A DNA stretch of 6,749 nucleotides from positions 1-6,749 of the forward strand of contig JAUWME010000134.1 in the NCBI GenBank assembly GCA_030613285.1, given 5' to 3'. Position 1 is the first letter of the stretch; each line of letters opens with the position of its first letter. This document shows, one piece after another, positions 1 to 5,407 of the stretch. A model generated the notes under the pieces. It worked only from the letters and a program-made list of their open reading frames with translations, ran no database searches and was not told where the DNA came from. The position numbers and the translations under genes are program-made. Origin of the DNA: Candidatus Zymogenus sp. (GTDB taxonomy: Bacteria > Desulfobacterota > Zymogenia > Zymogenales > Zymogenaceae).

Positions 1-146
1 GGAGCCAATATCCACCAGCCAATCAAAATCCCGTAATGAAATTGATAGATAATCGATAGTGTTGATACAGAAAGGAACATCAAGGAGAGAAAGACCACCT
101 TGACAAGGAGTAGATACCTTAAGATATTTCCAGATAAAGACTTCAT
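1..146 (-). CDS. Membrane protein, N-terminal fragment running off the left edge
   Basis: Reading the minus strand from an ATG at 146 gives 48 codons without a stop up to the window edge. AGGA at 153-156 lies 6 nt upstream of the ATG, a good ribosome binding site. The peptide begins [19 protein letters not shown], continues as an uncharged stretch to about residue 34, then after a short QFHYG segment starts a second apolar stretch (ILIGWWILA). This suggests an inner-membrane protein with at least two helices, the first entered from a short basic N-terminus. It is transcribed divergently from the yjbQ-like gene. Too little is present to name a family, so no function is assigned. The evidence is the start signal, the open frame and the hydrophobic pattern; a chance open frame in AT-rich DNA is possible but less likely. 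Confidence 0.6.
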   Translation of the reverse strand, partial: MKSLSGNILRYLLLVKVVFLSLMFLSVSTLSIIYQFHYGILIGWWILA

Positions 147-194
147 CTCTTGTCCTATGGTTTAAAAAGCTGGTTGAGGCAGGTCAGGGCAGCG

Positions 195-210
195 ATTGTC
201 TCGAAACAAT
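195..210. promoter_or_regulatory. Operator-like inverted repeat in the divergent spacer
   Basis: ATTGTCTCGAAACAAT is a 16-nt dyad centred on TCGA, symmetric at 7 of 8 base pairs (only c200/a205 fails). It sits roughly mid-way between the divergent starts at 146 and 288, where a dimeric regulator could act on both genes. I do not recognise the regulator, and no convincing -35/-10 pair could be assigned around it, so its role is inference. Confidence 0.3.
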
Positions 211-287
211 TTCAATCCCAACACGACATATTAAGACGTCCCATTATTATTACTATTAATATTGCAGCTATTATAGCGGAGAAAAGC

Positions 288-704
288 ATGAAAAGCTACC
301 GAAAAGAACTGTGGTTTGAGGTGCCCACAAGGAGGGGCTTTGTGAACATCACCCCAGATGTGGAAAAGTGTATTGTGGAAAGTGGCGTGAAAGAGGGTTT
401 GTGTCTCGTCAATGCAATGCACATCACCGCATCGGTTTTTATCAACGACAACGAGTCCGGCCTCCACAGCGATTTTGATAAGTGGCTGGAGGGACTTGCC
501 CCCCACGAGCCAACAAGCCAATATCGCCACAACAGCGCCGAAGACAACGCAGACGCCCATCTCAAACGTACCATTATGGGAAGAGAGGTGGTTGTGGCGA
601 TAACCGAAGGCAGGCTCGACTTCGGCCCCTGGGAATCCATCTTTTACGGGGAATTTGACGGGCGGAGAAGAAAGCGCGCCCTCGTCAAGATTATTGGAGA
701 GTAA
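288..704 (+). CDS. yjbQ: YjbQ/UPF0047 family protein
   Basis: 138 residues, the usual length for the YjbQ (UPF0047) family, small proteins with a metal-site-like cluster of conserved histidines. E. coli YjbQ has been linked to thiamine phosphate synthase side activity; the true physiological role is unsettled. Family motifs are in order: [12 protein letters not shown] (residues 44-55, His45), YRHN (79-82, His81), [12 protein letters not shown] (87-98, His91), then [10 protein letters not shown] (107-116) and [10 protein letters not shown] near the C-terminus. The frame is open upstream to an ATG at 150, but the start at 288 is preferred: GGAG at 278-281 is spaced 6 nt from it and the family homology begins there. 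The upstream extension is apolar and does not fit the family. A HIT gene follows after 28 nt, suggesting one transcript. Probably cytoplasmic. Confidence 0.9.
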   Translation: MKSYRKELWFEVPTRRGFVNITPDVEKCIVESGVKEGLCLVNAMHITASVFINDNESGLHSDFDKWLEGLAPHEPTSQYRHNSAEDNADAHLKRTIMGREVVVAITEGRLDFGPWESIFYGEFDGRRRKRALVKIIGE

Positions 705-732
705 GCCTGAATCTAAAAGGATGACAAGTAGA

Positions 733-1119
733 ATGGACTGTGTCTTTTGCAATATGCCAAGGGAAAATATCATTTTTTCAAAGGAGCCAATCTTCGCCTG
801 TTTTGACATCTACCCGGTTTCTCCTGGGCATACGTTGATTATAACCGAGAGACACATTGGGAGTTGGTTTGAGACCACGCTTGAGGAGCGCAAAGCCATC
901 GACGACGCAATATTTGAACTCAAGGATATGCTCAACACAAAATTTTCGCCGGATGGCTACAACATCGGGGTGAACATCGGCCGTGATGCGGGCCAGACCA
1001 TTGACCATCTCCACGTTCACTTAATCCCCAGATACCGGGGCGACATGGACGACCCGTGGGGCGGGGTCAGGGGTGTAATACCAGACAAAAGGCTGTACCC
1101 AAAAAAAAAGAATGCCTAA
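733..1119 (+). CDS. HIT-family (histidine triad) nucleotide hydrolase/transferase
   Basis: 128 residues from ATG 733. HIT proteins hydrolyse or transfer nucleoside phosphoramidates, dinucleoside polyphosphates or related nucleotides through a histidine nucleophile. The triad HLHVHLIPR is at residues 92-100, and the middle His94 is the expected nucleophile. The N-terminus has CVFC (Cys3, Cys6), as in the zinc-binding HIT/Hint subgroup. PVSPGHTLIITERH (28-41) and the tail DDPWGGVRGVIPDKRLY (106-122) are typical of bacterial members. An ATG at 721 lies in the same frame, but the purine stretch AAAAGG touches it directly and so cannot serve it. From 733 the AAGGA at 717-721 is usable though rather far (11 nt). 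The gene follows the yjbQ-like gene by 28 nt and is probably co-transcribed. A run of nine A (1101-1109) encodes the last lysines and could be prone to slippage. Substrate is not predictable from sequence alone. Confidence 0.9.
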   Translation: MDCVFCNMPRENIIFSKEPIFACFDIYPVSPGHTLIITERHIGSWFETTLEERKAIDDAIFELKDMLNTKFSPDGYNIGVNIGRDAGQTIDHLHVHLIPRYRGDMDDPWGGVRGVIPDKRLYPKKKNA

Positions 1120-1212
1120 TGATATTAAGCCCCCTTTTTTTGCTATTCAGGTTGCTGGAGGATTTTACAAAATACTAAATATTGTATTTAAGAATCAATC
1201 CAATAATTGCAA

Positions 1213-1776
1213 TCAACCCCCTCGCTCCACTTTGATCATCGCATCAATCTCAATGTTGATCATTCTATCCACAACTTCCTTTTTGATACCAGCGACATTA
1301 GAAAGCGCCTCTACGTAACTGAGGTAATACCCCTCTGCGATTATTCCGGCAACCACATCCATAAGTCTTTTAAATGCGCCAAACAACCTCTCCGCATCAC
1401 TCTTTTCAAAAGATTCAAGACATTTTGTCAAAAAGAGTTGCTGAACAAGGCTTACCATACCAAGCATATAGGAGTTGGGCACACCCCTCTTGATATGAAG
1501 AAGGCCGACGATCCATAAATTCTTAAAGAAGTCGTCATTTATATCGCCATTTAAGACAGTCAACAACCATCCTGTCAGTGTCTTCTCCCTCTCTTGCCGC
1601 TCGTTTTCCTCAAAAACCACTGCGGTAGGTTCGTATGCAAAAAGGGTGTCGTAAAAACCCTTTACAAATTCATCCACCAAACCGGTTGTTTGGGCAGAAA
1701 ACTCTTTAAGGGTTTCCCTGTCTTTATCTGAATAGCCCGTTAGTTTGATTAAGTCCTCTAAAACCTGTTCTCTCAT
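1213..1776 (-). CDS. Stand-alone protoglobin / globin-sensor-domain protein
   Basis: 187 residues matching the protoglobin / globin-coupled-sensor heme domain, which binds O2, NO or CO at heme iron. The characteristic features are FYDTLF (residues 41-46, with Tyr42 a candidate distal residue) and the proximal-helix segment GLLHIKRGVPNSYMLG (91-106), in which His94 is the expected heme ligand. Aromatic and apolar helices follow (VQQLFLTKCL, AFKRLMDVVAGIIAEGYYLSY). The globin fold should end near residue 155-160. The remaining 25-30 residues are a charged amphipathic tail with no kinase, GGDEF or methyl-accepting module, so any signal must pass through partner proteins, or the protein acts directly on gas or redox chemistry. 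The start is secure: GAGAGGTG at 1781-1788 is a strong ribosome binding site. A good promoter lies upstream (-35 at 1854-1859, -10 at 1832-1837). It is convergent with the HIT gene. Confidence 0.85.
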   Translation of the reverse strand: MREQVLEDLIKLTGYSDKDRETLKEFSAQTTGLVDEFVKGFYDTLFAYEPTAVVFEENERQEREKTLTGWLLTVLNGDINDDFFKNLWIVGLLHIKRGVPNSYMLGMVSLVQQLFLTKCLESFEKSDAERLFGAFKRLMDVVAGIIAEGYYLSYVEALSNVAGIKKEVVDRMINIEIDAMIKVERGG

Positions 1777-1816
1777 AAATCACCTCTCATGGAAAAGAAT
1801 TAAACTCTAAAGTTTG

Positions 1817-1845
1817 TTGATATTGATTACTATTATATATATAAA
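1817..1845 (+). promoter_or_regulatory. Candidate promoter for the zinc-ribbon gene
   Basis: TTGATA (1817-1822), a 17-nt spacer and TATAAA (1840-1845) form a good sigma70-like promoter reading right. Transcription from about 1852 would leave an unusually long leader, roughly 140 nt, before the start codon at 1991. The elements interleave with the opposite-strand promoter of the protoglobin gene. The match may owe something to the AT-rich spacer. Confidence 0.4.
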
Positions 1846-1859
1846 TTTCTTAAAGTCAA
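1832..1859 (-). promoter_or_regulatory. Sigma70-type promoter for the protoglobin gene
   Basis: On the minus strand, TTGACT (1859-1854) is followed after 16 nt by a perfect TATAAT (1837-1832). This would give a leader of about 50 nt before the protoglobin start at 1776. It overlaps the candidate plus-strand promoter at 1817-1845, so the two directions are likely to compete. Local AT richness makes chance -10 matches easy, but both hexamers are strong here. Confidence 0.6.
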
Positions 1860-1990
1860 TAGAGTATTATAGAATTTTTCAATTAGATCAAAAAACTTAC
1901 TGCGATTTTCAACTGTGCTACGTTATCACCGCTTGCCTCAATGACCAGCGGGGTTTCAGTTAGAAGCAAAGCGAAATCTGAAGGGGAGAA

Positions 1991-2357
1991 ATGAAGTGTG
2001 ATAAATGCGAAGAAAAAATTCCCCAGGGTGATGAGATGGTTTTGAAAGGGATGACCATCTGCGAGGATTGTTATATGGACATCGTCTCACCCGTTTGGAT
2101 ATGTAGCACGTGGGCCCAGTATATTGCCAGAGGATACAGAGGAGAAAAGAGTGCAGGGGATAGTCTCAACGAGACCCAGAAAATGATCATCGAATATTAC
2201 GGGAAACCGGCTATATCGTTATGGCGTTCTGGAAGCACTTGAGGCAAGGCTCAATATTACCCGCACCGGGCTCGAAAGGGAGATCGCCCCGTTGATACAT
2301 ATGAAAATAGTAAAAGGAAATATTTTTAAAGGAGAAGTAAAAATTTACCTCTCTTAA
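1991..2357 (+). pseudogene. Zinc-ribbon plus winged-helix-like protein, frameshifted
   Basis: The first frame (1991-2242) encodes 83 residues with a treble-clef-like zinc ribbon: CDKC (Cys3, Cys6) and CEDCYMD (Cys24, Cys27), then SPVWICSTWAQYIAR and a helix LNETQKMIIEYYG. It ends in an unrelated-looking tail, ISLWRSGST, at TGA 2240-2242. The plus-one frame carries what looks like the missing C-terminus: from about 2223 it reads GVLEALEARLNITRTGLERE, then IAPLIHMKIVKGNIFKGEVK, ending at TAA 2355-2357. From memory, intact relatives have CxxC...CxxCYMD, then a helix, then an ELEREFA.LRHME segment like a winged helix, so the two halves belong together. The whole span is 122 codons plus one extra base, placing the shift near 2203-2222. 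Cause may be a sequencing error, a real disabling mutation or, less likely, recoding. The ribosome binding site GGAG (1985-1988) is close to the ATG. It may be a small regulator; function is unproven. Confidence 0.75.
2330..2355. terminator. Hairpin at the 3' end of the zinc-ribbon gene, possible terminator
   Basis: AGGAGAAGTAAA and TTTACCTCTCTT pair at 11 of 12 positions (one A/C mismatch, one G-U) around a two-base AA centre, too tight to close without opening the innermost pair. The hairpin overlaps the restored stop codon at 2355-2357. A five-T run follows at 2361-2365, not immediately after the stem, so this is a weak terminator candidate between two convergent genes. Confidence 0.3.
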
Positions 2358-2459
2358 ATTGTTTTTCATACACGCTTTTTATCAACAAATGGCAGAAGAG
2401 ATGATTGCAGACCGGTGGCTTTTTCTACCTCCCATTTACCTAATTCCCTCATAGACCTC

Positions 2460-3419
2460 TTACCAAAAAATACCAAACCTCTTGGATTTTTTTTGAATCT
2501 CAATAGTATCAATGAGCGCAAGATCAATGTCAAAGACCTCGACAGTGAGCTGATTGTCTGAAGTGGTGAGTCTGCAGAAATGGTGCTTCAAGATATATTT
2601 CTCACTGTAATCGCTTATCTTCTTGCGGCTGTAGAGGGGCGCCCCACCCCCGCCGGTGGTTATAAAGTGGATGCCTTTATAAAACAATCTTTCGTAGGCG
2701 TGGACGTGGCCGCAAAAGACGAGGTCAACGCCGTGTTCCTCAAAGAGCGGAAGGAGAATCGGCCCCCAACCCTTTTCATCTTCGGTGTGTCCACCGGCCT
2801 CGCTTGTGAAGATTGGGTGGTGAAACATCACCACGATTAATTTCGACTCCGCGCCAATATCTTCAAGGTCTGCCAAAAGCCATTTGTATTGATTGGAATC
2901 TTCGCTTAAATTACTGCTGCTGTCAAGGACAATAAAGTGGATGCTGTTTTTTTCAACGCAGTACCACGAGAGGTCTCCCGGAACGCCGGCGTTTTCAACA
3001 AAACTTTTAAAGCTCCCGTCGTGGTTTCCCCGAACAGGGTAAAATTCAGACTCGTTTGTTATCCTTGATATGAATTTCTTAAACCTTGTCCATTGGTAAA
3101 TCCTCGAACCCTTTGTAACAAGGTCGCCGGTGCTAAAGACAGAAACGGGTCTCATATCCATAAATGCGTCAATTATCCTCTTGTGGGTCTCGTGGCCCCG
3201 TCGGCTGTCTCCATAGACGATGATTGGCCTCTGTTCGGGGCTTTCGAAGGCTGCGGAGATACTAATGAAAACAAAAAGAGTCAAGAAAGCAAAAAGGGTG
3301 AGAAGAATAATGACAGCAAACTTTATTTTTCCGACTGCCTTATCGATATTTCTATTTGAGATTTTAGGCTTCAACCCACCCTTCACTATCGATGGCTTTG
3401 CAAAAAGGCTCTTTTTCAT
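2460..3419 (-). CDS. Membrane-anchored calcineurin-like metallophosphoesterase
   Basis: 319 residues from ATG 3419. A basic N-terminal segment of about 32 residues leads into one apolar helix (about 33-58, KFAVIILLTLFAFLTLFVFI), so the enzyme is probably anchored in the inner membrane with its catalytic domain in the periplasm. The two-metal phosphoesterase motifs follow in order: YGDSRRGH (Asp71), STGDLVTKG (Asp99), RGNHDG (Asn132, His133), FHHPIF (His200, His201) and GHVHAYER (His238, His240). The last motif and the GGGGAPLY loop recall purple-acid-phosphatase-like members. The first motif has Arg where many family members have His (D-x-H). An in-frame GTG at 3434 has no ribosome binding site and is itself part of GTGAGGA, which lies 8 nt before ATG 3419. 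A promoter is at 3451-3478. Substrate could be a phosphomonoester, phosphodiester or nucleotide; unknown. Confidence 0.85.
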   Translation of the reverse strand: MKKSLFAKPSIVKGGLKPKISNRNIDKAVGKIKFAVIILLTLFAFLTLFVFISISAAFESPEQRPIIVYGDSRRGHETHKRIIDAFMDMRPVSVFSTGDLVTKGSRIYQWTRFKKFISRITNESEFYPVRGNHDGSFKSFVENAGVPGDLSWYCVEKNSIHFIVLDSSSNLSEDSNQYKWLLADLEDIGAESKLIVVMFHHPIFTSEAGGHTEDEKGWGPILLPLFEEHGVDLVFCGHVHAYERLFYKGIHFITTGGGGAPLYSRKKISDYSEKYILKHHFCRLTTSDNQLTVEVFDIDLALIDTIEIQKKSKRFGIFW

Positions 3420-3427
3420 TTTCAATT

Positions 3428-3433
3428 TCCTCA
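3428..3433 (-). promoter_or_regulatory. Ribosome binding site that fixes the phosphoesterase start at 3419
   Basis: TGAGGA on the minus strand lies 8 nt upstream of ATG 3419. It overlaps the alternative GTG start at 3434, which has no purine-rich sequence in front of it, so ATG 3419 is the better start. Confidence 0.6.
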
Positions 3434-3450
3434 CGTATATTTTATGAACT

Positions 3451-3478
3451 ATTATAGTTGTCTCTTCACAATAAGCAA
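3451..3478 (-). promoter_or_regulatory. Promoter of the membrane-anchored phosphoesterase gene
   Basis: On the minus strand, TTGCTT (3478-3473) is followed after 16 nt by a perfect TATAAT (3456-3451). The expected transcript would start near 3443-3445, giving a leader of about 25 nt to ATG 3419. A start at GTG 3434 would leave only about 10 nt, which also supports the ATG start. Confidence 0.55.
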
Positions 3479-3523
3479 GCGTTTTTAGAAAGTGTTTTAA
3501 AAAAGCATTTATAGTCTACTTTA

Positions 3524-3545
3524 ACAAGGAGCTTAAGCCCCTTGT
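3524..3545. repeat. 22-nt imperfect palindrome
   Basis: ACAAGG and CCTTGT flank the core GCTTAAGC, giving a dyad symmetric everywhere except one A/C position on each side of the core. No T-run follows on either strand, so it does not look like an intrinsic terminator. It lies about 50 nt upstream of the -35 element of the phosphoesterase promoter. It could be an operator or a dispersed palindromic element; it shares GGAGCTT and CTTGTC with the hairpin at 3962-3987. Confidence 0.4.
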
Positions 3546-3572
3546 CTTACATTATGATTTTATATTAGCCTT

Positions 3573-3597
3573 GATTCCCGCATTCAAAGGGAATGAC
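3573..3597. repeat. GATTCCC...GGGAATGACG hairpin, dRS3-like dispersed element
   Basis: ATTCCC (3574-3579) and GGGAAT (3589-3594) are a perfect 6-bp inverted repeat around a 9-nt loop, within GATTCCCG...GGGAATGACG. This pattern closely recalls widely dispersed small intergenic repeats such as neisserial dRS3 (ATTCCC-N8-GGGAAT) and similar elements in other bacteria; here the loop is one base longer. Only one copy is in the window, so calling it a repeat rests on resemblance, not on copy number. Confidence 0.4.
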
Positions 3598-3678
3598 GTC
3601 AAAAAAAATTAAATAGGTTTGACAAGACATACAAAAATGGAGTAGTGTAAATCATAACTAAAATGGTTGGGAATTGAG

Positions 3679-3924
3679 ATGTTTGAAGACAAAATTGATC
3701 GCAGAAGTTTTTTTAGATAAAGTGGAACTTTTGTTATTAACACAGCTATTTTCGGATTGTTAAAAAAGGGACGGGTTCTTGGATTATGTAGTAGAAAGAT
3801 TGATAAAGAAATAGACGAAATTGAAAAAGTGTCATCAATTTGCGTAATTGCCAAGCCTACTTGTTTACGAATTGTGTTCCTTTGTCAACGCCACCTTTCT
3901 ATAAACTTCTCCCTCTCATCTTGA
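3679..3924 (+). pseudogene. Possible remnant of a Tat-exported protein with an in-frame stop
   Basis: From ATG 3679 the frame encodes MFEDKIDRRSFFR, then TAA (3718-3720), then continues open as SGTFVINTAIFGLLKKGRVL and a charged KIDKEIDEIEKV segment up to TGA 3922-3924. The arrangement DRRSFF followed by an apolar, uncharged stretch and a basic KK looks like a twin-arginine signal peptide ((S/T)RRxFLK, then a hydrophobic core), interrupted by one stop where a lysine (AAA) or similar codon would fit. GGGAA (3669-3673) is a modest ribosome binding site, and a perfect TTGACA (3619-3624) lies upstream, though with a poor -10. No mature domain can be recognised in the roughly 50 residues that follow. 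A chance open frame is a real alternative, since the region is AT-rich and the opposite strand is also open. Confidence 0.3.
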
Positions 3925-4000
3925 GGAATTGACCGAATCCTCCTTAATGAATTATTAAGTCCACTGACAAGCAGGAGCTTGTCAGTGCCAAATTCCTTAA
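3921..4000. other. Nested inverted repeats able to form a three-way junction
   Basis: An outer stem pairs TTGAGGAATT (3921-3930) with AATTCCTTAA (3991-4000), ten pairs including one G-U. Inside are two further perfect helices: CTTAAT/ATTAAG (3943-3948 with 3954-3959) and CACTGACAAG/CTTGTCAGTG (3962-3971 with 3978-3987, loop CAGGAG). Together they make a three-way junction in single-stranded DNA or RNA. There is no T-run after the strong stem. It could be a palindromic mobile element remnant, a structured RNA or a processing site. The pairing is seen in the sequence; any function is inference. Confidence 0.4.
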
Positions 4001-4038
4001 AATTCACAAGAAGTAGTTCCATCGATGAATCTATCTTC

Positions 4039-4068
4039 AAAAAAAAGGGGGGAATATTACTCCCCCCC
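4039..4068 (-). terminator. Intrinsic terminator of the acyl-CoA dehydrogenase gene
   Basis: On the minus strand a GC-rich stem (GGGGGGA pairing with TCCCCCC, loop of about 7 nt) is followed directly by eight T (4046-4039). It lies about 38 nt past the stop codon of the acyl-CoA dehydrogenase gene. This is a textbook rho-independent terminator. Confidence 0.85.
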
Positions 4069-4105
4069 TCCTAAATTAAATATTAACTCAATTTTCAATT
4101 ATTTC

Positions 4106-5257
4106 CTAAAGCCCCATCATCCTCGAGATGATAAGCTTCATAATTTCGGTTGTCCCGGCGTAGATGGTGTGGACTCTGACATCCCGAAAGAGTCGGGCGA
4201 TGAGATATTCTTCCATGTAGCCGTATCCGCCGTGGAGCTGGACGCCCTGCTGCACAATGCGGTTTGCCATCTCGGGGACCCAAGATTTTGCCATGGACAC
4301 TTGCATTACGACATCCTTTCCTTCCATGTGATCCAGTGTCAGTTTTTCGAGGAATGTCCTTCCAATTTCCACCTCTGTTGCCATTTCGGCAAGCTTAAAG
4401 GAGTTGTGCTGAAAGCGGGAGATCGGTCTCCCAAAGGCTTCTCTGCTCCTGCAGAAGTCGATGGTAACCTCAAGGGCAATTTCTGCAAGAATCTGGGATG
4501 CCCACGATGCAAAGAGTCTTTCCTGCTGCAGTTTTTCCATTAAATACTTAAAGCCAGCCCCTTCCTCTCCCAGAAGGTTCTCTGCCGGAATCTGGCAATC
4601 CTCAAAGAATATCTCGGAGGTGTCCTGGCTCTTCATGCCAATTTTATCGAATTTTTGTCCCTTGATAAAACCGGGGGTGCCATCCTCAACAACGAGGAGA
4701 CTTATGCCGGCGTATGGCGGATCCGCCTTTGGGTCGGTCTTTGCGGCCACTATGCAAAGATCGCAGTTTATCCCGTTGGAGATAAACGTCTTCTGGCCGT
4801 TGATAAGGTAACCTTTGTCGTTTTTTATTGCTGTGGCCTTCATGGCGGCAAGGTCAGAACCGGCGTTGGGCTCTGTCATTGCAACAGCTGTGATTATATC
4901 CCCGCTGGCACAGCCGGGAAGCCACTTCATTTTCTGCTCCTCGTTGCCGAAAGAATAGAGATATGGAACGACTACATCGCTGTGAAGTCCCACGGCAAAG
5001 CCTGACTGCTTCGTCCTGGCGATCTCTTCAAGTGTGATAATGGAATATTCAAAGCCGACGCCAACACCGCCGTATTTCTCCGGGAGCCAAGAGCAAAGAA
5101 ACCCCTGCGCTCCAAAGTCTTTCCATGCCTGCTTGGGAACAATTCCTTTTTCCTCCCACTCGTCGGCAAAAGGGGTTACTTTATCGGCACAATATTTCTT
5201 CAGCGCATCTCTGAAGATTCGGTGCTCTTCGGTATAAAATTTTTCCAGCAGAGACAT
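4106..5257 (-). CDS. Acyl-CoA dehydrogenase, isovaleryl-/long-chain-type active site
   Basis: 383 residues, the usual length for these FAD flavoenzymes, which introduce the alpha-beta double bond into acyl-CoA thioesters and pass electrons to electron-transfer flavoprotein. Landmarks: AMTEPNAGSDLA (126-137, FAD and substrate contact), INGQKTFISNG (152-162), REAFGRPISRFQ (272-283), QLHGGYGYMEEY (340-351) and IYAGTTEIMK (365-374). In short- and medium-chain enzymes the catalytic base is the Glu of YEGT; here that position is Ala367. A Glu instead occurs in KLQQERL (Glu246), where isovaleryl-CoA and long-chain dehydrogenases keep their catalytic Glu, so activity is expected to be retained. This points to long-chain or branched-chain acyl-CoA, without proving it. 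AGGAGG at 5263-5268, 5 nt from the ATG, is a strong ribosome binding site. A 187-nt gap separates it from the upstream phosphodiesterase gene, so it may have its own promoter. A terminator follows. Confidence 0.95.
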   Translation of the reverse strand: MSLLEKFYTEEHRIFRDALKKYCADKVTPFADEWEEKGIVPKQAWKDFGAQGFLCSWLPEKYGGVGVGFEYSIITLEEIARTKQSGFAVGLHSDVVVPYLYSFGNEEQKMKWLPGCASGDIITAVAMTEPNAGSDLAAMKATAIKNDKGYLINGQKTFISNGINCDLCIVAAKTDPKADPPYAGISLLVVEDGTPGFIKGQKFDKIGMKSQDTSEIFFEDCQIPAENLLGEEGAGFKYLMEKLQQERLFASWASQILAEIALEVTIDFCRSREAFGRPISRFQHNSFKLAEMATEVEIGRTFLEKLTLDHMEGKDVVMQVSMAKSWVPEMANRIVQQGVQLHGGYGYMEEYLIARLFRDVRVHTIYAGTTEIMKLIISRMMGL

Positions 5258-5407
5258 TTTTTCCTCCTAAATTTCAAGTCGTGTAGATTACATTTTGATT
5301 AAATAAATCCAAAAAAAAGCAAGTATCTATCGTCCTCATAAGTATAGAAATTAAATCCTACCTTGATCCATCAGTCTGTTTGTTCATGCCTTCATTGCAA
5401 CTGGGCG

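Larger units (their letters stand above)
3435..4038. other. Gene-poor spacer of about 600 nt
   Basis: No intact gene is convincing here. It holds, left to right, the phosphoesterase promoter, a 22-nt palindrome, a dRS3-like hairpin, a TTGACA-bearing stretch leading into a possible Tat-protein remnant, and a nested inverted-repeat structure ending at 4000. An 81-codon minus-strand open frame (3609-3854) is rich in Ile, Ser and Leu, has no motif, and is antisense to the remnant; it is not called as a gene. The mix of decayed coding sequence and palindromes suggests an old insertion or degradation site. Confidence 0.5.

Noticed and set aside
205..235. CRISPR-repeat-like AAACAATTTCAATCCC stretch
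   Set aside because: It resembles part of some CRISPR repeats but occurs once only, with no regular spacing or cas gene.
150..287. N-terminal extension of the yjbQ-like gene to an ATG at 150
   Set aside because: The extension lacks family similarity and has no ribosome binding site; ATG 288 has GGAG at good spacing and gives the normal 138 residues.
1101..1141. A9 tract and C5T7 tract after the HIT gene as a terminator
   Set aside because: Only A-T pairing over 8 bp with a loop above 20 nt is possible; no GC stem precedes the T-run.
1170..1189. AAATAC/GTATTT hairpin between the convergent HIT and protoglobin genes
   Set aside because: Six nearly pure A-T pairs and no following T-run on either strand; too weak to call a terminator.
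1932..2248. Ten-base inverted repeat CTTGCCTCAA / TTGAGGCAAG around the zinc-ribbon gene
   Set aside because: It could suggest a mobile unit, but no target duplication or longer similarity extends it, and the right copy lies inside the restored reading frame; probably chance.
3609..3854. 81-codon minus-strand open frame
   Set aside because: Low-complexity Ile/Ser/Leu-rich product without motif, in an AT-rich spacer and antisense to a more suggestive frame.
4025..4543. 172-codon plus-strand open frame opposite the acyl-CoA dehydrogenase gene
   Set aside because: It is antisense to a clear conserved gene and its product has no recognisable feature; a shadow frame.
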